Of a DNA stretch of 62,489 nt, positions 16,537 through 25,428 are shown in pieces. The stretch lies in assembly GCF_029233945.1 (NCBI RefSeq), contig NZ_JARGOQ010000018.1, positions 1 through 62,489 on the forward strand, in the 5' to 3' direction. Each line of letters begins with the position of its first letter. The first letter of the stretch is position 1. This DNA comes from Sneathiella sp. (GTDB lineage: Bacteria; Pseudomonadota; Alphaproteobacteria; Sneathiellales; Sneathiellaceae). The position numbers and the translations under genes are program-made. The notes beneath the pieces are model-generated. The model did no database searches. It saw only the letters and a program-made list of their open reading frames with translations, and was not told where the DNA came from.

Positions 16537-17643
16537 ATGAAAGTGGATGGAACGCCGTATCGCAGTATCTGGCTGGCGGAAGACGGCTGGTCCGTTGATA
16601 TCATCGACCAGACACGGTTGCCCCATGAATTTCTAATCGAAAAGCTGACGACACTTGATCAGGCGGCCCATGCAATCAGGGCGATGCTGGTGCGGGGCGC
16701 GCCGCTGATCGGGGCGACGGCGGCCTATGGTGTCTGCCTTGGATTGCGGGAAGATGCGAGCGACGCGGCGCTTCAAAAAATATGCGAAACTCTTATTGCG
16801 ACCCGACCAACAGCGGTCAATCTCAGATGGGCGATCCGGGCGATGCAGGAATTGCTCCTGCCGCTGCCGGAAAGCGAACGGGTCTCGGCGGCCTATGAGA
16901 AGGCGGCGCAAATCTGCGATGAGGATGTGGCAATCAACAGTGCCATCGGCGATCACGGCCTTGGCGTAATTGAGCGGATCTGGGAGGAAAAAGGCAAGAC
17001 AGGCATCCTCAATATCCTCACCCATTGCAATGCAGGCTGGCTCGCGACCGTGGATTGGGGCACCGCGCTCTCGCCAATCTATAAGGCGCATAATGCGGGC
17101 ATTCCCGTTCATGTCTGGGTCGATGAGACACGGCCCCGCAATCAGGGGGCACATCTCACCTGCTGGGAACTGGGCAAGCATGGCGTTGATCATACGCTCA
17201 TTGTCGATAATGTCGGCGGGCATCTGATGCAGCATGGGCAGGTCGATCTTTGTATCACCGGTACGGACCGGACGACAGCGGCGGGCGATGTCTGCAACAA
17301 GATTGGAACCTATTTGAAGGCGCTCGCGGCGAAGGATAACAATGTGCCCTTTTATGTGGCCTTGCCGGGCCCGACCATCGACTGGGAAATCGATGACGGG
17401 GTGACGGATATCCCGATCGAGGTTCGCGACAGCCATGAGGTCGACTATATTCAGGGAAAAGATGGAGCGGGTACTATCAAGGAGGTTCGCATCCTGCCGG
17501 ATGAGAGTGCGTCTGCCAACTATGCCTTTGATGTTACCCCGGCGCGGCTGGTGACCGGCTTGATCACCGAACGCGGCGTCGCGGAAGCGTCGAAAGAAGG
17601 CCTCGCACGGCTTTACGACCGGCTTGAATATAAGGCGAGCTGA
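16537..17643 (+). CDS. mtnA: S-methyl-5-thioribose-1-phosphate isomerase
   Basis: 368 residues. It converts methylthioribose-1-phosphate to methylthioribulose-1-phosphate in methionine salvage; relatives act on 5-deoxyribose-1-phosphate. Signature blocks: [21 protein letters not shown] with the catalytic Cys164 and [20 protein letters not shown] with Asp244. The ATG follows gggagcagcaa. No mtnK, mtnP or class II aldolase gene is adjacent, so the rest of the pathway must lie elsewhere. Its last 31 bases overlap the 3' end of the convergent dehydrogenase gene. Confidence 0.95.
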   Translation: MKVDGTPYRSIWLAEDGWSVDIIDQTRLPHEFLIEKLTTLDQAAHAIRAMLVRGAPLIGATAAYGVCLGLREDASDAALQKICETLIATRPTAVNLRWAIRAMQELLLPLPESERVSAAYEKAAQICDEDVAINSAIGDHGLGVIERIWEEKGKTGILNILTHCNAGWLATVDWGTALSPIYKAHNAGIPVHVWVDETRPRNQGAHLTCWELGKHGVDHTLIVDNVGGHLMQHGQVDLCITGTDRTTAAGDVCNKIGTYLKALAAKDNNVPFYVALPGPTIDWEIDDGVTDIPIEVRDSHEVDYIQGKDGAGTIKEVRILPDESASANYAFDVTPARLVTGLITERGVAEASKEGLARLYDRLEYKAS

Positions 17644-18614
17644 TCCTCAAGATCTTCCTCGATAAAGCCGCGCACCATATCATCGAGATTGTCGTCCTTC
17701 TGAAAACCGAGCTTTTCCGCGCGTGCTGATTGTGTTGCGCGGGGCCAGCCATCAACGATTTTCTGGATATCGGGATCAGGCTCCCAAACTATGCGGCCGA
17801 GTTGCCGGTTGCCTTTGTGTCGTTCTACCGCCGCCGCCATTTCGCCCGCCGTGATCGATATCCCGGTGAGGAGGAGGGACCGTGTCGCCCCGAACGCCTC
17901 GGCGGGGAGGTCATGGGCATGGATCAGGGCGGTGATAATCTTCGCCGGCGACATGCAGGCCATCGGCGTTGTCTCGCTCACCGGGCAGATGGCATCCCGC
18001 CCGCAGAGCGGCTCGCGGATGATCGAACTAGCCCAGGTGGAGGCCGCCTTGTTGGGCAGGCCGGTCCGTACGGAAATGGTCGGAAGGCGCAGTGACCGTC
18101 CGTCGATATATCCCTTGCGGCTATAGTCCTGAACGAGCAATTCTCCCATGACTTTTGCGGTTCCATAGGAGGTTTGCGGCATTTGCGCCGTCTCGTCAGC
18201 CACCACATCGGGAAGCGGTCCGCCATAAGTCGCGATGGAACTCGTAAACAGCAGCTTCGGGGTATGGGGGAGGGCGCGCGCGGCCTCCAGCACATGCCGG
18301 GTGCCATCGAGATTGATGCGAAAACCGAGATCAAAATCCTCCTCGGCCTGCGCGCTCACCACGGCGGCGAGATGAAAGATACTGGCGGTATTTTCGTCAA
18401 TCAGCTTTTTAACCGTCGCCTTGTCGGAGATGTCCCCAGAGATATAACGAACGCGGTCATCCGTTAATTCGCTGCTCGGCGCGATATCGAAGAGGACAAG
18501 CTCGGTTATTTCCGTTTTCACGTCATCCGGTCCGGTCAGATGTCCCTTCGCGAGCAAGGCTTTCGCAAGCCGTTTGCCCAGAAACCCTGCGCCGCCGGTG
18601 ATGACAACCTTCAT
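17613..18614 (-). CDS. NAD-dependent epimerase/dehydratase family, D-erythronate dehydrogenase-like (DenD)
   Basis: 333 residues of extended short-chain dehydrogenase. The dinucleotide loop GGAGFLG is at 7-13 and the active site TSSIATYGG plus QTSYGTAK gives Tyr150 and Lys154. Overall resemblance is to DenD, which oxidises D-erythronate at C2. ATG at 18614 is preferred: aaaggaa precedes it and the protein then starts directly with the Rossmann strand. Its start overlaps the stop of the upstream unrecognised gene by four bases, so the two are translationally coupled. No denC-type aldolase or denK kinase is seen nearby. Confidence 0.82.
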   Translation of the reverse strand: MKVVITGGAGFLGKRLAKALLAKGHLTGPDDVKTEITELVLFDIAPSSELTDDRVRYISGDISDKATVKKLIDENTASIFHLAAVVSAQAEEDFDLGFRINLDGTRHVLEAARALPHTPKLLFTSSIATYGGPLPDVVADETAQMPQTSYGTAKVMGELLVQDYSRKGYIDGRSLRLPTISVRTGLPNKAASTWASSIIREPLCGRDAICPVSETTPMACMSPAKIITALIHAHDLPAEAFGATRSLLLTGISITAGEMAAAVERHKGNRQLGRIVWEPDPDIQKIVDGWPRATQSARAEKLGFQKDDNLDDMVRGFIEEDLEDQLALYSSRS

Positions 18615-19675
18615 GCAGCTTTCCTTTCCCGGATACGCCACTCAAAACAGTCATCGCCATAATCCTGCCTTTGCAGTACTTCCAGCACGAGATAACGGTT
18701 ATGCACGGCAAGGGCACCCTGCCAGAGCTGGTTCCAGCTATCAAAGACGCTGGCGGGGTGGGGGCCTGTACCGCGCATCAGGCGCCAGCCTTTCTGACGG
18801 ACGAGGAACGCATCGCCGTCCTTCACCATTTCCACCTCGTCATCATGGCCATCGATCATTCCGGCAAGATAACGGGCGAATGCTTCGATGCTGTCGCCAG
18901 TGATGCCGAGGGTGTCGGCGGTCTGGCGATAGAACTGCTTGCCGATCAGCTGCGCGGTGATACCGCCGAAGGTTGTCGCCTCCATCGGGCCATACATATC
19001 GCCAAGAATAATGAAGGCGTTCTTTACATATTCCATAGAATAGTTTCGATTGGCTTTCTGCAATCGTTCTTCCGGCCAGGTCGACAAGTCCAATGTTGGC
19101 GCGGCAGAGGGATCGAACGGCGGCGCCAGTTCGCCCGGCGCAAATTGCAGCCGTTCTTCCGGCGTGAGGTCGTGATCGAAGACCTTGAAATAGCCGGCCA
19201 TGCCATACTGCCCGTCCATATCCTGCGAGGTGCAGACGAAACCAAGGCGCGGGTTTTTAAGGCTCACGCCATTCTGCGCGTACCAGCCCTTGAGATACCC
19301 GTGATTCACTTCCAGCGGGACGCCGCAGATCGCGGCGCCGTCATAGATCCAGCGGGGGTGGCAGAAATGCACCCAGGCCTTGTCATCGCTTTCATACATA
19401 TACTCCACCGGAACGCCGCCAACCCCGTTGGAGAGATAATGATACTGTGCGCAGGCGACGGCATCGGGAACATCGGATAGGCCCAGTTTTTCGAAACTTG
19501 AAAGAAATTTCTCGTGATGCTGGCGGCGGAAGACATGAAAACTGAGGTCGCCAGCTGCCGCATGGCTCTTGCGGAGGGCGAGGGTCAGGAGCAGTCCGGT
19601 AAAATAGGCGTGATAGAGGGAGGCGACGGCAGAGTATCTGTCTTGTTTTGTTGATGTTTCCAGCATGAGTTTCAT
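18611..19675 (-). CDS. Unrecognised protein, 354 residues, coupled to the DenD-like gene
   Basis: I do not recognise a family with confidence. The protein is soluble with no signal peptide or clear membrane segment, rich in aromatic residues, and has several His/Cys-containing segments (HVFRRQHHEKF near 47-57, HFCHPRW near 102). The last residues GDDCFEWRI resemble the closing strand of V4R-like and ATC-hydrolase-like ligand-binding domains, a weak hint only. Two domains are likely, divided by a proline-rich linker around 180-200. It is divergent from paaA, and its stop overlaps the ATG of the dehydrogenase. Codon use matches its neighbours, so it is a genuine gene. Confidence 0.75.
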   Translation of the reverse strand: MKLMLETSTKQDRYSAVASLYHAYFTGLLLTLALRKSHAAAGDLSFHVFRRQHHEKFLSSFEKLGLSDVPDAVACAQYHYLSNGVGGVPVEYMYESDDKAWVHFCHPRWIYDGAAICGVPLEVNHGYLKGWYAQNGVSLKNPRLGFVCTSQDMDGQYGMAGYFKVFDHDLTPEERLQFAPGELAPPFDPSAAPTLDLSTWPEERLQKANRNYSMEYVKNAFIILGDMYGPMEATTFGGITAQLIGKQFYRQTADTLGITGDSIEAFARYLAGMIDGHDDEVEMVKDGDAFLVRQKGWRLMRGTGPHPASVFDSWNQLWQGALAVHNRYLVLEVLQRQDYGDDCFEWRIRERKAA

Positions 19676-19759
19676 CCCGATCCGGTAAGTGTTTTTGTTG
19701 TTCTTATGTGCAGGAAGTATACATCGGCCAGCCCATTTCGCCAGCCCTGCTTACATAAA

Positions 19760-19808
19760 CATTATGATACAAATATTATTGAAAAATAATTTATAATGTA
19801 TCATAATG
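19760..19808. promoter_or_regulatory. Long inverted repeat upstream of paaA, candidate operator
   Basis: CATTATGATACA (19760-19771) and TGTATCATAATG (19797-19808) are perfect 12-bp inverted copies, 37 bases apart start to start, with a very AT-rich centre. The right arm ends 25 bases before the paaA ATG. It fits a repressor that senses phenylacetyl-CoA (PaaR or PaaX type) controlling paaA and possibly the divergent gene; no regulator gene is present in the window's paa cluster. Confidence 0.55.
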
Positions 19809-19833
19809 ACATCCTAGAGCTTGGGAGAGTTAC

Positions 19834-20793
19834 ATGGATTCGAGTGATTGGGAGTTGGAAGAGCTGGAAGCGGCTTTTCAGGAAAAGGTGGGAGCGGAAA
19901 AACGGATCGAGCCGAAAGACTGGATGCCGGATAAATACCGCCAGACCCTGATCCGCCAGATGTCGCAACATGCCCATTCGGAAGTGGTTGGGATGCTGCC
20001 GGAGGGGAACTGGTTGACCCGCGCGCCGAGCCTGAAACGCAAAACGATCCTGATGGCGAAAATCCAGGATGAGGGCGGTCATGGGCTCTATCTTTACAGC
20101 GCGACTGAAACCCTCGGTATTTCCCGTGATGAGATGTTCGAACAGCTCCATAGCGGCAAAGCGAAATATTCCTCCATCTTCAATTACCCGACGCTTAACT
20201 GGGCGGATATCGGCGCGATCGGCTGGCTTGTCGATGGCGCGGCAATCACCAACCAGATTGCGCTCTGTCGTTGTTCCTACGGCCCTTATGCACGGGCGAT
20301 GATCCGCATCTGCAAGGAAGAGAGTTTTCATCAGCGTCAGGGCTACGAGATTATGATGACCATGGCGCAAGGCACGGAAGAACAGCGAGAGATGGCGCAG
20401 GATGCGCTGAACCGCTGGTGGTGGCCGACCCTGATGATGTTCGGCCCGAATGATGCAAACTCCGCCAACAGCGCCCAATCGATGAAATGGAAGATCAAGC
20501 GCCAGTCGAATGATGATCTTCGCCAGAAATTTGTCGATGCGACGGTGCCGCAGGCTGAATTTTTGAATTTGCGCATTCCGGATGACAAACTCAAATGGAA
20601 TGAAGAACGCAAGCATTACGATTTCGGCGAGATTGACTGGGAGGAGTTTAAGGCCGTGGTAAAAGGCAACGGCCTGTGCAATCGGGAACGGCTTCAGGCA
20701 CGTGTTGAGGCCCATGACGGCGGAAAATGGGTGCGCGATGCGGCGCTTGCCTACGCTCGCAAAAAAGAATCCCGTAAGGCGAAAGCCGCATAA
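19834..20793 (+). CDS. paaA: 1,2-phenylacetyl-CoA epoxidase, catalytic subunit A
   Basis: 319 residues. PaaA carries the diiron centre of the multicomponent monooxygenase that epoxidises phenylacetyl-CoA. Ferritin-like helices with [17 protein letters not shown] and [15 protein letters not shown] supply the Glu/His iron ligands. The start has a clear gggaga 5 bases upstream. First gene of paaABCDE, behind a strong inverted repeat. Downstream paa steps (isomerase, ring hydrolase, beta-oxidation, ligase) are not in the window. Confidence 0.96.
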   Translation: MDSSDWELEELEAAFQEKVGAEKRIEPKDWMPDKYRQTLIRQMSQHAHSEVVGMLPEGNWLTRAPSLKRKTILMAKIQDEGGHGLYLYSATETLGISRDEMFEQLHSGKAKYSSIFNYPTLNWADIGAIGWLVDGAAITNQIALCRCSYGPYARAMIRICKEESFHQRQGYEIMMTMAQGTEEQREMAQDALNRWWWPTLMMFGPNDANSANSAQSMKWKIKRQSNDDLRQKFVDATVPQAEFLNLRIPDDKLKWNEERKHYDFGEIDWEEFKAVVKGNGLCNRERLQARVEAHDGGKWVRDAALAYARKKESRKAKAA

Positions 20794-20806
20794 GGAGATT
20801 TTCGGC

Positions 20807-21103
20807 ATGAGTAAAGAGACAACAAACGAACTTCCGCTCTATGAGGTTTTTATCCGCAGCAAGAACGGTCTCGATCACAAGCATGTGGGTAGTCTGCATG
20901 CGGCGGATGCAGAAATGGCACTCACGGCGGCGCGGGATGTCTATACCCGGCGCAGCGAAGGGGTCAGCATCTGGGTGGTGAAATCGACGGATATTGTTGC
21001 CTCCTCCCCGGAGGATCGGGGCAGTTTCTATGAGCCTTCCGATGACAAGCTTTACCGCCATCCGACCTTTTTCGATCTGCCCGATGAAGTCGGCCATATG
21101 TGA
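20807..21103 (+). CDS. paaB: 1,2-phenylacetyl-CoA epoxidase, subunit B
   Basis: 98 residues, the normal small size of PaaB. It is a structural subunit that bridges PaaA-PaaC heterodimers. The ATG at 20807 has taaggag upstream (the tail of the paaA stop is part of it); an earlier in-frame start at 20702 would lie inside paaA and is rejected. The protein contains the family block YEVFIRSKNGLDHKHVGSLHA and ends in FFDLPDEVGHM. The gap to paaA is 13 bases. Confidence 0.94.
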   Translation: MSKETTNELPLYEVFIRSKNGLDHKHVGSLHAADAEMALTAARDVYTRRSEGVSIWVVKSTDIVASSPEDRGSFYEPSDDKLYRHPTFFDLPDEVGHM

Positions 21104-21111
21104 GGCGCATG

Positions 21112-21870
21112 ATGACCGATAACGATATGCTTTTCGACTATCTCCTGCGTCTTGGGGACAACAGCCTGATCCTCGGGCAGCGGCTTGCCGAATGGTGCGG
21201 CCATGCGCCGATGCTGGAAGAAGACCTTGCGCTCACCAATATCGGCCTCGATCTATTGGGGCAGGCGCGGATGTTCCTCTCCTACGCTGGCGAGGTGGAA
21301 GGCAAGGGGCGGGATGAAGACCGGCTTGCCTATTTCCGCGATACCAAAGACTGGCGCAACCTTCTCCTGCTGGAACAGCCCAATGGCGACTTTGCCGCGA
21401 CCATGGCGCGGCAGTTTTTCTTTGATAGCTTTCAGTATCTCCAGTTCGAGGCATTGGCGCGGTCATCGGATGAACGGCTTGCCGGAATTGCCGCCAAATC
21501 CTTGAAAGAGACGACCTATCACCGGCGTCACAGCACGGACTGGATCATCCGTCTCGGCGATGGGACGGACGAAAGCCATGAGAAGATGCAGCGCGCCATT
21601 GATGCGATCTGGGGCTATCTTCCGGAGATGTTCGACATGGACGCGGTGGATGATGCGATGGTTGCGGACGGGATTGGCGTCGATGTGACGGCGCTCCGCA
21701 CGGCATGGGACGGGTATGTCAACGATGTTCTGGCGGAGGCGACGCTTATCCGGCCCGAAGACAGCTGGTCTGTCCGCGGGAGCCGGGACGGCAAGCATTC
21801 GGAGCATCTGGGCTATATTCTCGCCGAGATGCAATTCCTGCCGCGCGCCTATCCGGATGCGAAATGGTAG
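21112..21870 (+). CDS. paaC: 1,2-phenylacetyl-CoA epoxidase, structural subunit C
   Basis: 252 residues. PaaC is the ferritin-like partner of PaaA without its own catalytic iron. LLRLGDNSLILGQRLAEWCGHAP at the N-terminus and the helical TTYHRRHSTDWIIRLGDGT are typical. The start is ambiguous among GTG 21100, ATG 21109 and ATG 21112; 21112 is best spaced (6 bases) from gagg. The last four bases of its reading frame overlap the paaD start. Confidence 0.94.
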   Translation: MTDNDMLFDYLLRLGDNSLILGQRLAEWCGHAPMLEEDLALTNIGLDLLGQARMFLSYAGEVEGKGRDEDRLAYFRDTKDWRNLLLLEQPNGDFAATMARQFFFDSFQYLQFEALARSSDERLAGIAAKSLKETTYHRRHSTDWIIRLGDGTDESHEKMQRAIDAIWGYLPEMFDMDAVDDAMVADGIGVDVTALRTAWDGYVNDVLAEATLIRPEDSWSVRGSRDGKHSEHLGYILAEMQFLPRAYPDAKW

Positions 21871-22352
21871 CCCTTGCCGCCCATGAGGATATCGAGAGTA
21901 TTCTGGCCCTCGTGAAGGACCCGGAAATCCCGGTGTTGAGCATCGCTGATCTCGGCATTATTCGCCGCATCGAGGAAGGTGAGGACGGCCGGGTTGCCGT
22001 CGTGATCACACCCACCTATTCAGGCTGTCCGGCGACGGAGGTGATCGAGGCGGATATCGCCGATATGCTGAAACTCCATGGCGTATCGGATTTCGAGATC
22101 AGATCAGAAATCTCCCCCGCCTGGACGACGGACTGGATCACGGCGGAGGGACGGCGAAAACTTGAGGAATATGGCATTGCGCCCCCCGCAAGCAAGGGGA
22201 AGGCGGCACTTCTCGGTCATGAGGGCGTCATTTGTCCGCAGTGTAAATCCACAAATACGGACCGGGTAAGCGAATTCGGTTCGACCGCCTGCAAGGCGCA
22301 ATACAAGTGCCTCGATTGCCTGGAACCCTTCGATTACTTCAAATGTGTATAG
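21864..22352 (+). CDS. paaD: Phenylacetate degradation protein PaaD (MIP18/SufT-like)
   Basis: 162 residues. PaaD belongs to the MIP18/DUF59 family and is thought to help mature the epoxidase metal centre. The N-terminal domain shows VKDPEIPVLSIADLGII; the C-terminus has two CxxC pairs (CPQC and CLDC) plus another Cys, likely a zinc site. ATG at 21864 overlaps the paaC stop (atggtag), indicating coupling. A longer frame upstream would lie inside paaC and is rejected. Confidence 0.94.
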   Translation: MVALAAHEDIESILALVKDPEIPVLSIADLGIIRRIEEGEDGRVAVVITPTYSGCPATEVIEADIADMLKLHGVSDFEIRSEISPAWTTDWITAEGRRKLEEYGIAPPASKGKAALLGHEGVICPQCKSTNTDRVSEFGSTACKAQYKCLDCLEPFDYFKCV

Positions 22353-22362
22353 GCCCCCAAAA

Positions 22363-23433
22363 ATGACGATTTTCCATCCCCTCATAATCAAGGACGTGGT
22401 GCGGGAGACAAAGGACGCTGTCTCTGTCTCTTTCGATGTGCCGGATGAGTTGAAGGAAGCGTACTCTTTCACGCAAGGCCAGCATCTGACGCTGAAAGAG
22501 ATGCTGGAGGGAGAGGAAGTGCGCCGATCCTACTCGATTTGCAGCGCGGTGGGGGAGCCTGATTTACGCATCGCCGTCAAAAAAATTGCCGGGGGTAAAT
22601 TCTCCAATCACGCGAATGAAAACTTCCGGCCCGGTGCAGTCATTGAGGTGATGGAGCCGCAGGGGCGCTTTTTCACGCCTCTCTTGCCGGAGAACGCCAA
22701 GCATTATCTCGCCGTCGCGGCGGGCAGCGGCATCACGCCGATTATGTCGATCATCAAGACGATCTTGAAGACGGAGCCGAGTTCCCGCATTACGCTGGTC
22801 TATGGAAATCGCAATGTTTCGGGGATCATTTTTCTTGAGGCGCTTGAGGACTTAAAGAATGTCTATCCGGACCGGTTGAATATCATGCATATCCTGAGCC
22901 GGGAGCATCAGGATGTGGAACTGTTCAACGGCCGGATAGATGCGGAAAAATGCGCGGCGCTCTTCGGGAGCGTGATCGATGTGGCAAAGCTGGATGAGGC
23001 ATTCCTCTGTGGGCCCGAACAGATGATCCATGCGGCGGAAGCCGCGCTTGAAGCGCAAGGGATGGATAAATCGCATATCCATTTCGAGCTTTTTATCACC
23101 AAGGCCGCGAAGAATGCGGGACTGGCACCGCCTGCTATCGAAGATATCGGCCCGACACGACAGGTTGCGGTTGTTCTGAATGGTCGCCGTTCTGATGTTG
23201 AGATGACAGAGGAGGGGAAATCCATCCTCGATGCGGCCCTTATGCAGGGCCTTGACCTGCCTTACGCCTGTAAGGGAGGGGTTTGTTCCACCTGCCGTGC
23301 GAAGGTAGTAACGGGAGAGGTGCGGATGGATATCAATTACGCGTTGGAGGACGATGAAGTGGCGGAAGGCTTCGTGCTCACCTGCCAGTCGCATCCGCTC
23401 AGCGATGATGTAGTCGTTGATTACGACGCGTGA
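22363..23433 (+). CDS. paaE: 1,2-phenylacetyl-CoA epoxidase reductase subunit E
   Basis: 356 residues. PaaE passes electrons from NADPH through FAD and a [2Fe-2S] cluster to PaaA. FAD-binding RSYSIC is at 55-60, the NAD(P) domain shows AAGSGITPIMSI, and the C-terminal plant-type ferredoxin domain has the cluster cysteines C303, C308, C311 and C341. ATG 22363 gives the expected N-terminus; an in-frame GTG at 22345 is an alternative and neither has a strong ribosome site. The stop is 3 bases from that of a convergent gene. Confidence 0.95.
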   Translation: MTIFHPLIIKDVVRETKDAVSVSFDVPDELKEAYSFTQGQHLTLKEMLEGEEVRRSYSICSAVGEPDLRIAVKKIAGGKFSNHANENFRPGAVIEVMEPQGRFFTPLLPENAKHYLAVAAGSGITPIMSIIKTILKTEPSSRITLVYGNRNVSGIIFLEALEDLKNVYPDRLNIMHILSREHQDVELFNGRIDAEKCAALFGSVIDVAKLDEAFLCGPEQMIHAAEAALEAQGMDKSHIHFELFITKAAKNAGLAPPAIEDIGPTRQVAVVLNGRRSDVEMTEEGKSILDAALMQGLDLPYACKGGVCSTCRAKVVTGEVRMDINYALEDDEVAEGFVLTCQSHPLSDDVVVDYDA

Positions 23434-23436
23434 CGA

Positions 23437-23769
23437 TCAGTAACTCTTGACGCCCGGCACCCGGCATTCATAGGTCGTATAGACCTGCTCCAGAAGGCAT
23501 GCGTTATTTACGCTTATAACAAGATTGCCCTTGCAGTCATTGAAGGATACCCATCCTTCAATATGATCGATGCGCCCGCCACCGACACCATTGCCGTCAT
23601 AAATATTGAGGATTGAGACGTCCTTGATCCGTTCTTTCAGGATAGCGAGACTGGCGATTTCATTCTCGATCTCATTTTGACAACGTCCGCTGACAAGATC
23701 GGCGGAAGCCACAGTGACGAAGGCTACGGAAAGGCATAAGGCGACAAGCGGGGTAAACAGGTGGCGCAT
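23437..23769 (-). CDS. Small secreted four-cysteine protein, unknown function
   Basis: 110 residues. ATG at 23769 is chosen because ccggag lies 7 bases before it and it opens a standard signal peptide (MRHLFTPLVALCLSVAF, ending VASA). The mature ~88 residues contain four cysteines (RCQNE, NDCKG, NACLL, YECR), fit for two disulfides in the periplasm. I recognise no family. It stands alone between paaE and the methyltransferase gene, oriented like the latter. Confidence 0.7.
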   Translation of the reverse strand: MRHLFTPLVALCLSVAFVTVASADLVSGRCQNEIENEIASLAILKERIKDVSILNIYDGNGVGGGRIDHIEGWVSFNDCKGNLVISVNNACLLEQVYTTYECRVPGVKSY

Positions 23770-23856
23770 GATAAACTCCGGAAAAGGCTCATATCTTACA
23801 GCTAGGCCGAAACCGCGCCCAGACAATATGTCTATGGTAATATTTTCTGAGCAGTC

Positions 23857-25404
23857 CTAGAAATCCGTTTTGACGCCACCCGCCGCAATCCGCTTGTCGA
23901 TGAATTCGTTCAGTTCCTCCAACCGGGCCGGATCATGGGCGGGCGGCTCATATTCCGCGAGGATGGATTTATAGATGGTGTTCGCGCGCTTCATGGCATC
24001 GGGGGCGCCCGCCTCGACCCAGCTTTCATAATTTCGCCAATCGGAGAGGATCGGTTCGTAAAAGGCGGTCTGGTATCGCTCCTGCGTATGCTGGGTGCCA
24101 AAGAAATGCCCGCCATGACCGGCCTCCCGCATGGCATCAAGGCCAAGGGACTCAGGCGAGGTATCAATAGGCTTCATCATCTCGATCATCATCTGGATCA
24201 TCTCCACATCCATGATCACCTTCTCGAAACTGGCACTGAGGCCGCCTTCCAGCCAGCCCGCAGAATGCTTGACGAAATTGGCGCCGCCAAGGACGAGGGA
24301 CCAGAGCGACATCTCGGATTCGTAAGCCGCTTGTGCATCCGGGGCGTTTGAGGCGTTCACGTTGGAGGACCGAAAGGGAATGCCATAGCGGCGGATCAAC
24401 TGACCGCTGGCCATGGTCGCCTTGGCATATTCCGGTGTGCCGAAGGCGGGTGCGCCGGACTTCATATCGACATTGGAGGTAAAGCCGCCATAGACGACCG
24501 GCGCGCCGGGCCGCACGGTCTGCGCAAGGCTCATCCCGGCGAGGGCTTCCGCATTCTGCTGGGCGAGCGCCCCCGCCAGCGTGACCGGCGCCATCGCGCC
24601 CGAAAGTGTGAAAGGGGTCAGCATCACCACCTGGCCATGCTTCGCCATCTCGATAATACCTTCCAGCATGGGTTGATCCAGCATCAGGGGGGAATTGGAA
24701 TTGATGATGGTAAAGAGGCTTGGCTGCGTTAGCATCTCTTCATGGCTGATGCCGCGCATGATGCGCGCCATCTCGATCCCGTCGAGATTGCGGTCGCGCC
24801 CGAGGGAATAGATATAAGGCACTTTCTCGGTTAAGGTCGCATAGTCCCGTCCGCATTCCAGATGCCGGATGGAGGCGTGGATATCAACCGGCTCGACCGG
24901 ATAGCCGCCGCTGGACCCAAGGATATTAAGGCTCTGGGTCAGTTTCAGGAAGTTTCGGAAATCCTTCCGGTTGCCGGTTCGCCGGCCGCCATCCATATCC
25001 ATGGCATTGGGCGTGCTGGCCACCATCGAGAAGACGAGGTTTCGGCCGCCGATGTCTAGGTCGCATTCCGGGTTTGGGGCATGCAGCGTAAATTCTGACG
25101 GGGCATGGGACATCGCCTCCATCACGAAATCCCGGTCGAAATAGACGATATGCGTCTCCTCGTCGACTTTCTGCCCTGCTTTTTTCAGGATATCCCGCGC
25201 TTCGGGCAGGCGCACCATGATGCCGATATTTTCCAGGATATCCATGGAGGCGTTATGGATGTCCTCCACCTGATCTTCGGAGAGGAGTTCGACAGGCTTA
25301 AAAGTATTCACCACTTTTTGGCGGGGAAGTTGGGTGAAGCTCGCCTTGACCCGATGGCCGCGCCGGGAGCGTCGTCCGGAAGACCGTTCATTTCCTGCTG
25401 CCAT
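23857..25404 (-). CDS. Trimethylamine methyltransferase (MttB) superfamily protein, non-pyrrolysine
   Basis: 515 residues of the COG5598/MttB superfamily. Archaeal MttB uses an in-frame amber codon read as pyrrolysine; here the reading frame is uninterrupted, so this is the pyrrolysine-free type. Characterised members of that type demethylate quaternary amines such as glycine betaine, proline betaine or carnitine, passing the methyl group to a corrinoid protein. A basic N-terminal tail (Arg-rich, about 18 residues) precedes the barrel. It is last in a likely three-gene unit after two flavin oxidoreductases. No corrinoid protein is visible nearby. Confidence 0.88.
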   Translation of the reverse strand: MAAGNERSSGRRSRRGHRVKASFTQLPRQKVVNTFKPVELLSEDQVEDIHNASMDILENIGIMVRLPEARDILKKAGQKVDEETHIVYFDRDFVMEAMSHAPSEFTLHAPNPECDLDIGGRNLVFSMVASTPNAMDMDGGRRTGNRKDFRNFLKLTQSLNILGSSGGYPVEPVDIHASIRHLECGRDYATLTEKVPYIYSLGRDRNLDGIEMARIMRGISHEEMLTQPSLFTIINSNSPLMLDQPMLEGIIEMAKHGQVVMLTPFTLSGAMAPVTLAGALAQQNAEALAGMSLAQTVRPGAPVVYGGFTSNVDMKSGAPAFGTPEYAKATMASGQLIRRYGIPFRSSNVNASNAPDAQAAYESEMSLWSLVLGGANFVKHSAGWLEGGLSASFEKVIMDVEMIQMMIEMMKPIDTSPESLGLDAMREAGHGGHFFGTQHTQERYQTAFYEPILSDWRNYESWVEAGAPDAMKRANTIYKSILAEYEPPAHDPARLEELNEFIDKRIAAGGVKTDF

Positions 25405-25428
25405 GGTTATTTCCTTTCGGGGCTAAGA

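Noticed and set aside
23857-25404. Pyrrolysine-type MttB with amber read-through
   Set aside because: There is no in-frame stop within the gene; it belongs to the pyrrolysine-free branch.
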